Part shown: piece after piece, positions 1 to 7,701 of the stretch
Position numbering within the stretch: position 1 is the first letter of the stretch
Layout: each line of letters begins with the position of its first letter
From: Verrucomicrobiales bacterium
Lineage (GTDB): Bacteria > Verrucomicrobiota > Verrucomicrobiia > Limisphaerales > UBA9464
Length of the DNA stretch: 16,935 bases
Assembly (NCBI GenBank): GCA_003445095.1
Contig: DLVS01000447.1
Span: 1-16,935 of the forward strand
Direction of reading: 5' to 3'
Made by a program: the position numbers and the translations under genes
Notes under the pieces: model-generated
Databases searched by the model: none
Seen by the model: the letters and a program-made list of their open reading frames with translations, nothing else
Told to the model about the DNA's origin: nothing

Positions 1-75
1 CTCACCGTGGTCAACATCGACAATGGATTTGGCGCTGGCTTCGCCGCGGCCCGCATCAATTCGGTCGCCAACTAA
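1..75 (+). CDS. larB: LarB-like protein, C-terminal end only (partial)
   Basis: An open frame enters from the left edge and ends at TAA 73..75. Only 24 residues are visible, including VVNIDNGFGAGFAAARIN. This matches my memory of the conserved C-terminus of LarB, the PurE-like (AIR-carboxylase-fold) enzyme that carboxylates nicotinic acid adenine dinucleotide in nickel-pincer cofactor synthesis for lactate racemase-type enzymes. The NIDNGFGA block is the diagnostic part. The start and all catalytic residues lie outside the window, so activity cannot be judged. No larC or larE follows, so any larBCE cluster would be upstream. The alternative is another PurE-fold protein; the C-terminal signature makes LarB more likely. 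Confidence 0.72.
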   Translation, partial: LTVVNIDNGFGAGFAAARINSVAN

Positions 76-215
76 GTACGAACTCATTGCCCGCCGGCGC
101 CGCGCCCATTCGAATGCCGACGCCATTCGCCCGCCGACCGTCTTTCGCTCACGCTGCGCAACCGCACTTCAAGGCACAGCCGAGGGCACTGAGTGCGACG
201 CGCCCCATGTCGTCC

Positions 216-233
216 CGGCCGTTTAGCCGGCCG
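216..233. terminator. Perfect hairpin in the 76..334 gap (possible terminator)
   Basis: CGGCCG at 216..221 and CGGCCG at 228..233 form a 6-bp all-GC stem with loop TTTAGC. It lies about 140 nt after the larB stop and about 100 nt before the Uma2 start. No T-run follows, so intrinsic termination is doubtful. The rest of the 76..334 gap shows no convincing gene: the short open frames there have arginine/proline-rich translations typical of non-coding GC-rich DNA. Confidence 0.2.
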
Positions 234-334
234 CTATTACTGACCAGTAAATTCATGATTCAAAATCCCCGTCCCAGGGAGGCACCGCCCGACTGCTTGT
301 CTTGCCAGACAGACCCGGTAACTTGACCGAAGCC

Positions 335-901
335 ATGAGCGCAGTTCTAAAACCGGCCCCAATGAGCGTCGCCGAGTATCTGTCCGGCGAAGAGCAGAGC
401 GAGGTGCGTCATGAATACATCGGGGGTTCAGTGTACGCCATGGCCGGAGGCAGCGAGGAGCACTGCACTATCACCGGCAATCTATTTGCAGCCTTGCACG
501 CTCATCTTCGCGGCCAACGTTGTCGGGCCTTCGTGGCGGACATGAAGGTGCGCCTGGTGCTCCGCGGCGAAGAGGTGTTCTATTATCCCGATGTAGTGGT
601 GGCCTGTGATCCGCGCGACACCGACCGTTACTTCAAACGCTATCCCCAGGTGCTGATAGAAGTGCTTTCGGATTCGACCGAACGAATTGATCGGCGCGAG
701 AAGCGGTGGAGTTATCTCCAGATGGAATCGCTGGAAGAATATGTGCTCGTCGCACAGGACTATTGGGAAGTGACCGTTTATCGGCGCGGTCACGAGTGGG
801 CTCCCGAAATCCTGGCCAGTCCTGACTCCGTTCTGACATTGCCGTCGCTAGAATTCAGCGTGCCTCTGTCGGCAATCTACGAGGGACTGGCACGCGTCTA
901 A
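335..901 (+). CDS. Uma2 family (DUF820) endonuclease-fold protein
   Basis: A protein of 188 residues, the usual Uma2 size. The frame is open from a TTG at 302, but the ATG at 335 is preferred because family similarity starts just after it (MSVAEYLS). Uma2 proteins have a PD-(D/E)XK nuclease-like fold. The expected residues are present: Glu27 in RHEYIGG, Asp86 in YYPDVVV, Glu109 in VLIEVLSDST, and Lys123 with a following Tyr in the KRWSYLQ segment. Together they suggest an intact metal-binding site. The biological role of Uma2 proteins is poorly known. They are multicopy in cyanobacteria, Planctomycetes, Verrucomicrobia and Chloroflexi, often as orphans, as here. No SD is visible. The family is near certain; nuclease activity is inferred from the fold. 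Confidence 0.9.
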   Translation: MSAVLKPAPMSVAEYLSGEEQSEVRHEYIGGSVYAMAGGSEEHCTITGNLFAALHAHLRGQRCRAFVADMKVRLVLRGEEVFYYPDVVVACDPRDTDRYFKRYPQVLIEVLSDSTERIDRREKRWSYLQMESLEEYVLVAQDYWEVTVYRRGHEWAPEILASPDSVLTLPSLEFSVPLSAIYEGLARV

Positions 902-1084
902 CCTCCGCGAGGTAGGATCGGTCACCTCCCCCAGGTTGGCCTCCACGTACTTCTCGGCGAGCTCGGCGACTAACGGTCGCTGAAGCCCAGACGCATCTTC
1001 GGCCTCTTCGGCCCGCCGTCTGCCCGTATTGACTTGAACCGAGAGCGACAGAACTGCGACCTCTAGTCCGTCGCTCGTTCGCAT
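848..1084 (-). CDS. Possible small hypothetical protein (78 aa), weak
   Basis: A minus-strand frame fills the gap between the Uma2 gene and the IlvD-like gene. Its ATG (complement of CAT 1082..1084) overlaps the plus-strand ATG at 1083. A GGTGAC lies 3 nt upstream of this start, a plausible SD in a region where neighbours have none. The translation contains a natural-looking amphipathic stretch (RPLVAELAEKYVEANLGEV). Against it: it runs antisense through the last 54 nt of the Uma2 gene, I recognise no family, and part of the composition is arginine-rich as in shadow frames. A longer form would start at 1099. Treat it as an unproven candidate; if rejected, 902..1082 holds nothing I can identify. 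Confidence 0.2.
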   Translation of the reverse strand: MRTSDGLEVAVLSLSVQVNTGRRRAEEAEDASGLQRPLVAELAEKYVEANLGEVTDPTSRRLDACQSLVDCRQRHAEF

Positions 1085-2840
1085 GTCGTCACCCAGCAAT
1101 CCGTCGACCGCCCCACCCGGCTCAGCCGCGCCTCCAACCTTGCGCAGCGCGCGCTGGTTCGCCCCGGACGACTTGCGCTCGTTTGGCCATCGTTCGCGAG
1201 TGAAGCAAATGGGCTTCGATCACGAGGACTTCGCTGGTCGGCCGGTGATTGCGATTCTGAATACGTGGAGCGAGTTCAACACGTGCCACTCCCATTTCCG
1301 TGAGCGGGCGGAAGCCGTGAAACGCGGCGTCTGGCAAGCGGGTGGATTCCCGCTGGAACTTCCGGTGCTTTCGCTCGGCGAGATGTTGATGAAGCCGACG
1401 ACGATGTTTTATCGCAATCTGCTCGCGCTGGAGACCGAAGAGGTGTTGCGGTGCCATCCGATTGACGGGGCAGTACTCCTGGGTGGCTGCGATAAAACGG
1501 TGCCGGGACTGCTGATGGGGGCGATCAGCATGGATTTGCCGTGTCTGTTTTTGCCGGCGGGTCCGATGCTGAAGGGACGTTGGAAGAACGAGACGCTCGG
1601 GAGTGGGACCGACGTGTGGAAGTACTGGGGTGAGCGCTGTGCGGGTCGGCTGGAGTGTGGCGCTTGGGAAGGGATCGAGGATGGGATCGCGCGTTCGCCG
1701 GGAACCTGCATGACGATGGGAACCGCCTCGACGATGGCGGCGCTGGCGGAAGCGATGGGTTTCACCTTACCGGGCGCGGCGACGATTCCCGCCGTGCAGG
1801 CCGCCCATTCGCGCCTCGCCGTGGCGTGCGGTCGGCGCATCGTGACTTTGGTGAAGGAGGATTTTCGACCGTCGCGTTTCTTGAGTCGCGCGACGTTCGA
1901 TAATGCGGTCGCCACGTTGATGACCTTGGGTGGTTCGACCAACGCGGTGATTCATTTGATCGCACTAGCGAGGCGCGCGGGAATCTCACTCGACCTGGAA
2001 GTTTTCGATCGCGCGTCCCGCCGAGTGCCAGTGCTGGCAGACCTGCGTCCTGCCGGTCGGTTCCTCATGGAAGATTTTCATGATGCCGGCGGATTGGCGG
2101 CGTTGCTTCGCGAGGTTCGTGACGACTTGGACCTGACGGTCTCGACCGTGAGCGGCCAGAAGTTGGGTGAGCTTTTGGACCACGCCGAAAATCTGAATCC
2201 CGAGGTAATTCGGCCGCGAGGTAATCCGCTAACCCCCGATGGTGGATTAGCTGTCTTGCGGGGAAATTTGGCGCCGGACGGATGTCTCATCAAACACGCG
2301 GCGGCCGATCCTCGATTGCATCGGCACACTGGTCCGGCGCTGGTCTTTCGCGACTACGCCGATTTGAAAGCACGCATCGACCGGGACGATCTTCCGGTGA
2401 CACCTGACTCGGTTTTGGTTTTGCAGAATGGCGGTCCGATCGGAGCTCCTGGAATGCCGGAATGGGGAATGTTGCCGATCCCCAAAAAACTGTTGCAGGC
2501 AGGCGTGCGCGACCTGCTCCGCATTTCCGACGCACGCATGAGTGGCACGGCCTATGGAGCTTGCGTTTTACACGTCGCGCCGGAGTCGGCTGTCGGCGGG
2601 CCGCTAGCGCTGGTACAGGACGGCGATCGAATCGAGATCGACGTTCCGGAGCGACGTCTGCATTGGCACGTTAGCGCCGAGGAGGCAGCTCGCCGAAGGA
2701 ACGCTTGGCGTCCGCCTGAGCTTCGATATGCGCGCGGATACGGGCTTCTTTTCTCGCGAGAAGTCACTCAAGCCAACGAAGGCTGCGATTTTCGATTCCT
2801 TTCCGGTACGATGCCGACACCAGAACCAGACATCTTTTAA
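1083..2840 (+). CDS. IlvD/Edd family dehydratase, L-arabinonate/pentonate dehydratase-like
   Basis: 585 residues, full length for the family. These cytosolic Fe-S, Mg-dependent enzymes remove water from sugar acids or dihydroxy acids. Cys68 (NTWSEFNTC), Cys136 (GGCDKT) and Cys209 (SPGTCMTMGTAS) are the three cluster ligands. Their spacing matches Rhizobium L-arabinonate dehydratase as I remember it, each shifted by nine. Lys138 and Ser487 (SDARMSGTAYG) match the Mg/catalytic lysine and the serine base. GGSTNAVIHL and VLRGNLAPDG are further family blocks. The whole sequence follows the pentonate branch rather than IlvD of valine synthesis or phosphogluconate dehydratase. The Ser/Pro-rich first 20 residues are an unconserved extension; a later start is possible. 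No SD is visible. It is followed 30 bp later by a nitrilase-family gene and then a DapA-like lyase, which supports a sugar-acid catabolic role. The exact substrate (arabinonate, xylonate, fuconate or another aldonate) cannot be read from sequence. Confidence 0.92.
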   Translation: MSSPSNPSTAPPGSAAPPTLRSARWFAPDDLRSFGHRSRVKQMGFDHEDFAGRPVIAILNTWSEFNTCHSHFRERAEAVKRGVWQAGGFPLELPVLSLGEMLMKPTTMFYRNLLALETEEVLRCHPIDGAVLLGGCDKTVPGLLMGAISMDLPCLFLPAGPMLKGRWKNETLGSGTDVWKYWGERCAGRLECGAWEGIEDGIARSPGTCMTMGTASTMAALAEAMGFTLPGAATIPAVQAAHSRLAVACGRRIVTLVKEDFRPSRFLSRATFDNAVATLMTLGGSTNAVIHLIALARRAGISLDLEVFDRASRRVPVLADLRPAGRFLMEDFHDAGGLAALLREVRDDLDLTVSTVSGQKLGELLDHAENLNPEVIRPRGNPLTPDGGLAVLRGNLAPDGCLIKHAAADPRLHRHTGPALVFRDYADLKARIDRDDLPVTPDSVLVLQNGGPIGAPGMPEWGMLPIPKKLLQAGVRDLLRISDARMSGTAYGACVLHVAPESAVGGPLALVQDGDRIEIDVPERRLHWHVSAEEAARRRNAWRPPELRYARGYGLLFSREVTQANEGCDFRFLSGTMPTPEPDIF

Positions 2841-2870
2841 AATTCCGCCGACCGACTCATCCTTCACCGC

Positions 2871-3635
2871 ATGAATGTTGCCGTGGTCCAAATGGACGTC
2901 GTCTGGGAAGACAAACCCGCGAACTTCCGAAAGGCGCATAAACTGATTCAAGCAGCGGCGCCTCCCCCAGGCACCTTGGTCGCGTTGCCCGAGATGTTCG
3001 CGACTGGCTTTAGTTTGGAAGCGGCGCGCCTCGCGGAGCCGGCGGCCGGACCGACGTTTGAATTTCTAGCGAAAGTGGCGCGGGAGTTTCAGATCACACT
3101 GATCGCGGGGCTGGCGATCCGCACTACGGAAGGTCGCTTTGAAAACCACGCGCTCGTGGTTGGGCCAGATGGATCTCACGTGGCCGAGTACGCGAAGATG
3201 CGGCCGTTCCGAGTCGGTGGCGAGGACAGCGCCTACTCGGCGGGAACCCAACCAATTTCGTTCACTCTCCAAGACACGGTAATCGCGCCCTTCGTGTGTT
3301 TCGATCTGCGCTTTCCGGAAATCTTCCGACAGATCGCTCGTGAGACTGCTCCTTCGCTGTACGTGGTGATCGCGAGCTGGCCTTCGCCGCGACGGCATCA
3401 TTGGCTTCGCCTGCTCCAAGCGCGCGCCATTGAGAACCAGGCCTACGTCGTCGGCGTCAATCGGATTGGCCGCGACCCGCAGCATGAGTATTCCGGCGAC
3501 TCGGTGGTCTTTGACTATCATGGTGAGCCGTTACTCGAAGTGAAGGATCGCGAACTTTGTGCGGCCGTTTCTCTCGACCTAAACGCCTTGGCCCAATACC
3601 GCCGGGACTTGCCCTTTCTCGCCGACCTTCGCTGA
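2871..3635 (+). CDS. Carbon-nitrogen hydrolase, omega-amidase (Nit2/YafV)-like
   Basis: 254 residues, typical of short single-domain nitrilase-superfamily amidases. The Glu-Lys-Cys triad is visible: Glu41 in ALPEMFATGFS, Lys109 in YAKMRPF, Cys143 in FVCFDLRFPEIFR. The LPEMF..GFS start of the domain and the CFDLRFPE nucleophile motif point to the Nit2/YafV omega-amidase branch. Members hydrolyse alpha-ketoglutaramate or alpha-ketosuccinamate to the keto acid and ammonia, acting as amide repair. No signal peptide, so cytosolic. The gene starts 30 bp after the dehydratase and ends 7 bp before the lyase, so co-transcription is likely. Its place inside a sugar-acid operon is unexplained. It may act on an amide side product or have drifted to another amide. 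No SD precedes the ATG. Family confidence is high; substrate unproven. Confidence 0.9.
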   Translation: MNVAVVQMDVVWEDKPANFRKAHKLIQAAAPPPGTLVALPEMFATGFSLEAARLAEPAAGPTFEFLAKVAREFQITLIAGLAIRTTEGRFENHALVVGPDGSHVAEYAKMRPFRVGGEDSAYSAGTQPISFTLQDTVIAPFVCFDLRFPEIFRQIARETAPSLYVVIASWPSPRRHHWLRLLQARAIENQAYVVGVNRIGRDPQHEYSGDSVVFDYHGEPLLEVKDRELCAAVSLDLNALAQYRRDLPFLADLR

Positions 3636-3642
3636 GTCTGCC

Positions 3643-4572
3643 ATGAGAACTGATCCCATCACCCCACCCGATCTAGCTGATGTGATCGCCGTTCCGCCCT
3701 GGTGTCGAAAGCGGGTGGCGAAGCGGACTCCCGACTTCGAGCAGACGTATCAGCTCTTGCGACACATTGCCGCCGGGGGCATTCGGAACTTCATGTTCGG
3801 CGGAAACGCGGAGATTTTCCATTGCTCGCTGAGGCATTACACGAAGCTCCTCGAATGGATGGCCGGGTTGAGCGAAGACTGGTGGTTGCTCCCCGCTTGC
3901 GGCCCGGGATTCGGACGCGCGCAAGATCAGGCGCCGCTGCTCCGTCGCCTCCGATTTCCTGCCGTGATGATGTTGCCCTGTTCGGATCCGCGAACAGCCA
4001 GTGGTCTTGAAACCGGATTGAACGAAATTGTCGAAGCTGCCGAGACGCCCCTGATTTTGTATCTCAAAGATGAGACGACGTTGGGCACTGACCTCGATGC
4101 CGGGTTGGATATGTTGGGCCGTTTGGTGGAGTCGAAGGCCTGCGTGGGAATCAAGTATGCCGTCGTCCGAAAGGATCCCACGGTTGATTCCTATCTCGAG
4201 CGCCTGCTGCAGCGCGTTCCGCGGGAGCGCGTGGTCAGTGGCATTGGGGAACGTCCGGCGATTGCGCATCTGCGAACGTGGCAACTTCCTGGCTTCACTA
4301 CGGGATCAGGTTGCGTTGCCCCCGCACTGACGCGAAAGCTTTTCGAGGCGGGTCGGCGAGGCGACTGGATGGAAGCCGAGCGAGTGCGCCAAATATTCCT
4401 GCCACTGGAAGATCTGCGCGATGTCTGGAATCCCGCTCGCGTGTTGCATCATGCGGTCGAATTGGCCGGTATCGCCAAGACTGGCCCCCTGCTCCCTTAT
4501 CTTTCTCCCTTAACGGAGGATCAACTGAGTCAGCTTGAACCGATCGCTCTCGCACTAAAAGCCTCGACATAA
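3643..4572 (+). CDS. Dihydrodipicolinate synthase family protein (class I lyase/dehydratase), divergent
   Basis: 309 residues, normal for the DapA/NAL superfamily of TIM-barrel Schiff-base enzymes. Lys171 in VGIKYAVV is the expected Schiff-base lysine, and Tyr140 in PLILYLKDE matches the catalytic tyrosine. Two signatures are altered: the usual GTTGE-type loop reads GGNAE (about 54-58), and the Tyr-Asn pair reads Tyr-Leu. The substrate is therefore probably not that of true DapA (pyruvate plus aspartate semialdehyde). Because it lies 7 bp behind the nitrilase gene in an operon headed by a pentonate dehydratase-like gene, the best guess is a 2-keto-3-deoxy sugar-acid dehydratase (as for keto-deoxy-L-arabinonate) or aldolase. 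Late segments (TTGSGCVAPALTRK, WNPARVLHHAVELAG) fit the family C-terminus. No regulator or transporter is adjacent. No SD is visible. Confidence 0.85.
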   Translation: MRTDPITPPDLADVIAVPPWCRKRVAKRTPDFEQTYQLLRHIAAGGIRNFMFGGNAEIFHCSLRHYTKLLEWMAGLSEDWWLLPACGPGFGRAQDQAPLLRRLRFPAVMMLPCSDPRTASGLETGLNEIVEAAETPLILYLKDETTLGTDLDAGLDMLGRLVESKACVGIKYAVVRKDPTVDSYLERLLQRVPRERVVSGIGERPAIAHLRTWQLPGFTTGSGCVAPALTRKLFEAGRRGDWMEAERVRQIFLPLEDLRDVWNPARVLHHAVELAGIAKTGPLLPYLSPLTEDQLSQLEPIALALKAST

Positions 4573-4594
4573 GGTACAGTGCTGCCGTCCGAGA

Positions 4595-4606
4595 CTACGA
4601 TCGTAG
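4595..4606. repeat. 12-bp perfect palindrome downstream of the sugar-acid operon
   Basis: CTACGATCGTAG is fully self-complementary and lies about 20 nt after the DapA-like stop, in the convergent spacer before mutS. With no loop it would be a poor terminator. A protein-binding site or chance are both possible. Confidence 0.25.
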
Positions 4607-4669
4607 CCGCCGAGGGAACGAGGCGCCGTCCTCCTCCCACCAACTTCCAACCACTTCTTGCTGCGATGG

Positions 4670-4691
4670 TGGGCTCCACGCACGAAGCCCA
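4670..4691. terminator. Weak hairpin between the convergent operon and mutS
   Basis: TGGGCT (4670..4675) pairs with AGCCCA (4686..4691) across a 10-nt loop. It sits 29 nt beyond the end of mutS on the minus strand and about 100 nt beyond the DapA-like gene on the plus strand, so it could serve either transcript. There is no T-run on either side, so the call is tentative. Nothing else in the 147-bp spacer is identifiable. Confidence 0.2.
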
Positions 4692-4719
4692 GTTAGCGCG
4701 TCCTCCCGTCCGCGGCTAC

Positions 4720-7473
4720 TTACGACGAAAACAAATCCAACTGTGGGGACGGGGCGAGTTCTCGGAGTTTTTCGCGCTCAACGCGTCGCCGCGTCGGTGC
4801 TTTCGGCTTCGAGGTAGGCCCTTCGCCGGTGTCGCCTGCCAGCACGTGCTGAAGGTTCAACTCGGCTTCTTCCAAAACTCGCAAAATGACTTTGGCCCGC
4901 TCGATCACGGGCTTGGGCACGCCGGCGAGCCGAGCGACTTGGATGCCGTGACTCTTGTCGGTCGGACCAGGTCGAACTTGGCGCAAGAACACGAGTTGAT
5001 CGTTCCATTCGCGCACGGCGACATGGTAATTTCGAACTCGAGCCAATTGCGGAGTCGAGCCTGGGACCGGCGCTGACGATTCGGGCTTACTCACGGGTTC
5101 GCTGGAGAGCGATTCACTCGAAGCAACGCTCGCTGCAGGAGTGCTGCCGAGTTCAGTCAATTCGTGGTAGTGCGTCGCGAAAAGCGTCTTGGCGCCGACT
5201 TGATGATGGAGATGTTCGACAATGCTCCAAGCTAGGCTCAACCCATCGAACGTGCTCGTGCCCCGACCGATTTCATCGAGAATAACCAAACTGCGGCGGG
5301 TCGCGTTGTTGAGAATGTTGGCCGTCTCACTCATCTCAACCATGAACGTGCTCTGGCCACGAGCGAGGTCATCGCTGGCGCCAATCCGAGTAAAAATGCG
5401 GTCCACCAAGTCGATGCGTGCCGACTTGGCCGGCACATACGCTCCGGTATGCGCGAGCAAGGTGATCAAGGCGACTTGGCGAATGTACGTACTCTTGCCG
5501 GCCATGTTCGGCCCGGTAATGAGGGCAATCTGCTCACGCGCGAGATCGAGCGACACGTCATTCGGGACAAAGCGTTCCTGCACCAGCGCTTGTTCCAAGA
5601 CCGGATGCCGCCCGTCGCGGATCCACAGAACTCCTTCGTCACCGATCTCGGGGCGGACATGCGCGTGCAAGCGCGCGGTTTCGGCAAACGCAGCCAGGAC
5701 ATCCAACTGGGCGATGGCGCTCGCTGTTTGTTGAATCTCGCGAAGCTGCTCCAGCACTTCTTCGCGGACTTGCAGAAATAACTCGTACTCCAATTGCGTG
5801 GCCCGCTCTTCCGCGCCGAGAATTTTGGACTCCATCGTCTTCAACTCGGGCGTGATGAACCGCTCGCCATTCGCCACGGTTTGCTTGCGCACGTACTGCG
5901 GCGGCACTTTGGCGAGATTGGCTTTGGTCACCTCGATGTAGTAGCCGAAGACCGAATTGAAGCCGACTTTGAGCGACGGAATCCCGGTGCGAGCCACTTC
6001 GTCTTGCTGCATTTGCGCGATCCAGTCTTTGCCTCCCCGCGCGGCGGCCTGGAGTTCGTCGAGTTCCGCGCTGTAGCCGCTCCGGATCAGGCCTCCCTCC
6101 TTGACCGCCAGAGGTGGATCATCGGCGATCGCGCGTGCCAGTAGTTCGATGAGGGCTGGCAATTCCCAGAGTTGCGCCTCCAACTCGTCCAGCAACGAAG
6201 CGGATTCCTCGGGAGTCGGCGATGCCTCGGAGTTTTCATTCGCGCCCGGGAGTTCGGGAGCGGGCGGCCTGGCGACGGCGAGTTGTTCCACGCCGCGTTT
6301 GAGTTCCGGCACCTGTTCCAACGCCGCCCGCAACGCCAGCAGGTCGCGCGCGTTGCCTGAACCCAAACTCAGTCGGGCCAAGGTTCGCTCCAAATCTCGA
6401 ACTTCTGTTAGCCGCGCCCGAATGCCGACGAGCGCGGAAGGTAAATTCAACCACGCGGCCACCGCTTCCTGTCGGCGATGAATGGCTTCGACCGAGGCGA
6501 GCGGTTGCGTGAGCCAATCGCGCAGCCGACGAGCGCCCATGGGAGTCACCGTTCGGTGTAATGCGCGAAACAAGGTGGTCGCCGAGGCACCGTCTCCGTG
6601 CAGCGGTTCGAGCACTTCCAAATTACGCAACGACACCGAGTCGAGGATGAGGAAATCGGCAACTTGATAACACGTCAGTCGAGTGAGGTGCGCCACGTCG
6701 CGCCGTAGGTGATGCACCAAATAATGGAGAATGGCGCCGGCCGCACCGCTGGCGGCCGTTGAGGTCTGGAGTCCGAAGCCATCAAGGGACGCGACTTTGA
6801 AATGCTCGCGTAAGGTGAAGACGGCGGTCTCGGGAAGAAAGGTCCAGGCGTCATACTCAACTAATTGCCCCCCGCCATCGGATCGGTGCGGTCCAGGCTC
6901 GATTGGCCCAGTCGCCGTTACAAGTTCATGCAACTCGCGGGACTCGGTAGGGAGAATGATTTCCGCAGGCCGCAGTCGGTCGAGTTCCGCCATGAGTTGC
7001 TTCCGCGAGTCGAGCTCAGTGACGCGAAAGTCGCCCGTCGTCAGGTCCACACACGCAAATCCGAATTTCCGGGAGTGGGCGTAAATGGCGGCCAGAAAAT
7101 TGTTTCTCTCCGCGTTGAGCAGCCGTTCATCGAAGTGTGTGCCTGGGGAGAGGATGGCGGTGACTTCACGCTGCACGAGTTTTCCGGGACGTGCTTCTTC
7201 GGTTTGATCGCAGATCGCGACCTTGCGCCCCTGCTTCAACAGACGACTCAAATAAGTGTTCGCCGCGTGATACGGCAGCCCGCACATCGGAATGCCGTTG
7301 CGCTTCGTAAGGGCCAAGTTGAGAAGCTGGGAACCGAGCTGGGCGTCCTCAAAAAACAGCTCGTAGAAATCCCCGAGGCGAAACAGCAGCAGCGCATCCT
7401 TCGGCAATTCCGCTTTGATGCGCCGGTACTGCGCCATCATCGGCGTGAGCTGCGCTTCGGTTTCGGCGGGCAT
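4720..7473 (-). CDS. mutS: DNA mismatch repair protein MutS
   Basis: 917 residues from the ATG whose complement is at 7471..7473. The frame stays open to 7665, but this start places the mismatch-binding Phe-X-Glu (GDFYELF) at Phe36/Glu38, the same numbering as E. coli MutS, and the extra residues upstream are unconserved. Order: N-terminal mismatch-binding domain, connector, lever/clamp, then ABC-type ATPase with Walker A GPNMAGKST (654-662), Walker B LVILDEIGRGTSTFDG (729-744) and THYHEL. A QLDLF near the extreme C-terminus (911-915) matches a beta-clamp binding motif. It is longer than the usual 850-870 residues because of two low-complexity inserts: about 398-425 (Pro/Glu/Ser-rich, lever region) and about 776-812 (Ser/Pro/Ala-rich, after the ATPase His motif). 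No mutL is nearby. No SD is visible. Confidence 0.97.
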   Translation of the reverse strand: MPAETEAQLTPMMAQYRRIKAELPKDALLLFRLGDFYELFFEDAQLGSQLLNLALTKRNGIPMCGLPYHAANTYLSRLLKQGRKVAICDQTEEARPGKLVQREVTAILSPGTHFDERLLNAERNNFLAAIYAHSRKFGFACVDLTTGDFRVTELDSRKQLMAELDRLRPAEIILPTESRELHELVTATGPIEPGPHRSDGGGQLVEYDAWTFLPETAVFTLREHFKVASLDGFGLQTSTAASGAAGAILHYLVHHLRRDVAHLTRLTCYQVADFLILDSVSLRNLEVLEPLHGDGASATTLFRALHRTVTPMGARRLRDWLTQPLASVEAIHRRQEAVAAWLNLPSALVGIRARLTEVRDLERTLARLSLGSGNARDLLALRAALEQVPELKRGVEQLAVARPPAPELPGANENSEASPTPEESASLLDELEAQLWELPALIELLARAIADDPPLAVKEGGLIRSGYSAELDELQAAARGGKDWIAQMQQDEVARTGIPSLKVGFNSVFGYYIEVTKANLAKVPPQYVRKQTVANGERFITPELKTMESKILGAEERATQLEYELFLQVREEVLEQLREIQQTASAIAQLDVLAAFAETARLHAHVRPEIGDEGVLWIRDGRHPVLEQALVQERFVPNDVSLDLAREQIALITGPNMAGKSTYIRQVALITLLAHTGAYVPAKSARIDLVDRIFTRIGASDDLARGQSTFMVEMSETANILNNATRRSLVILDEIGRGTSTFDGLSLAWSIVEHLHHQVGAKTLFATHYHELTELGSTPAASVASSESLSSEPVSKPESSAPVPGSTPQLARVRNYHVAVREWNDQLVFLRQVRPGPTDKSHGIQVARLAGVPKPVIERAKVILRVLEEAELNLQHVLAGDTGEGPTSKPKAPTRRRVEREKLRELAPSPQLDLFSS

Positions 7474-7553
7474 CGTGTTACGAGCGAGACTAGAGATGTT
7501 CGCGCGTGAGGCAAGGGAGCGGGCGTTGACGCGCGAGCGAAATGTCGGTCGAG

Positions 7554-7633
7554 AGCGTTTTTCGCGTCGAGGATCCGAGTTGATCGAAAGCGTTTCGCGC
7601 GTAAAAAATATTTTCGCGTGATACGAAAACGCT
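7554..7633. promoter_or_regulatory. Repeated AGCGTTT..CGCG motif upstream of mutS (candidate operator)
   Basis: In the 273-bp divergent spacer between mutS and the small basic peptide gene, AGCGTTTTTCGCG (7554..7566) and AGCGTTTCGCGCG (7589..7601) are direct variants. A reversed copy ends the block (CGAAAACGCT, 7624..7633). The last copy also forms TTTTCG-N7-CGAAAA (7611..7629). A possible but weak sigma-70-like pair for plus-strand transcription lies inside (TTGATC 7580..7585, 16-nt spacer, TAAAAA 7602..7607). Spacing and symmetry suggest a binding region for a dimeric regulator of mutS, the peptide gene, or both. No known operator consensus is matched. Confidence 0.3.
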
Positions 7634-7701
7634 GGCGCGATAGCCCAACGCTTCGTTACAAACACGTATCGTCTTCTGAATGTGTCCCCTTTTTTATCAC
7701 A

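Noticed and set aside
3673..4284. 203-codon minus-strand frame opposite the DapA-like gene
   Set aside because: The plus strand carries the conserved barrel and Schiff-base lysine; the minus frame is a shadow.
4579..5076. 165-codon plus-strand frame over the end of mutS
   Set aside because: It is antisense to the conserved C-terminal coding region of MutS, and its translation resembles no family.
6865..7509. 214-codon plus-strand frame antisense to the mutS N-terminal region
   Set aside because: The opposite strand encodes the invariant mismatch-binding domain; the plus frame is a GC-rich shadow.
7474..7665. 64-residue N-terminal extension of MutS
   Set aside because: The Phe-X-Glu motif falls at residues 36/38 only with the start at 7473, and the extension covers the repeated spacer motif.
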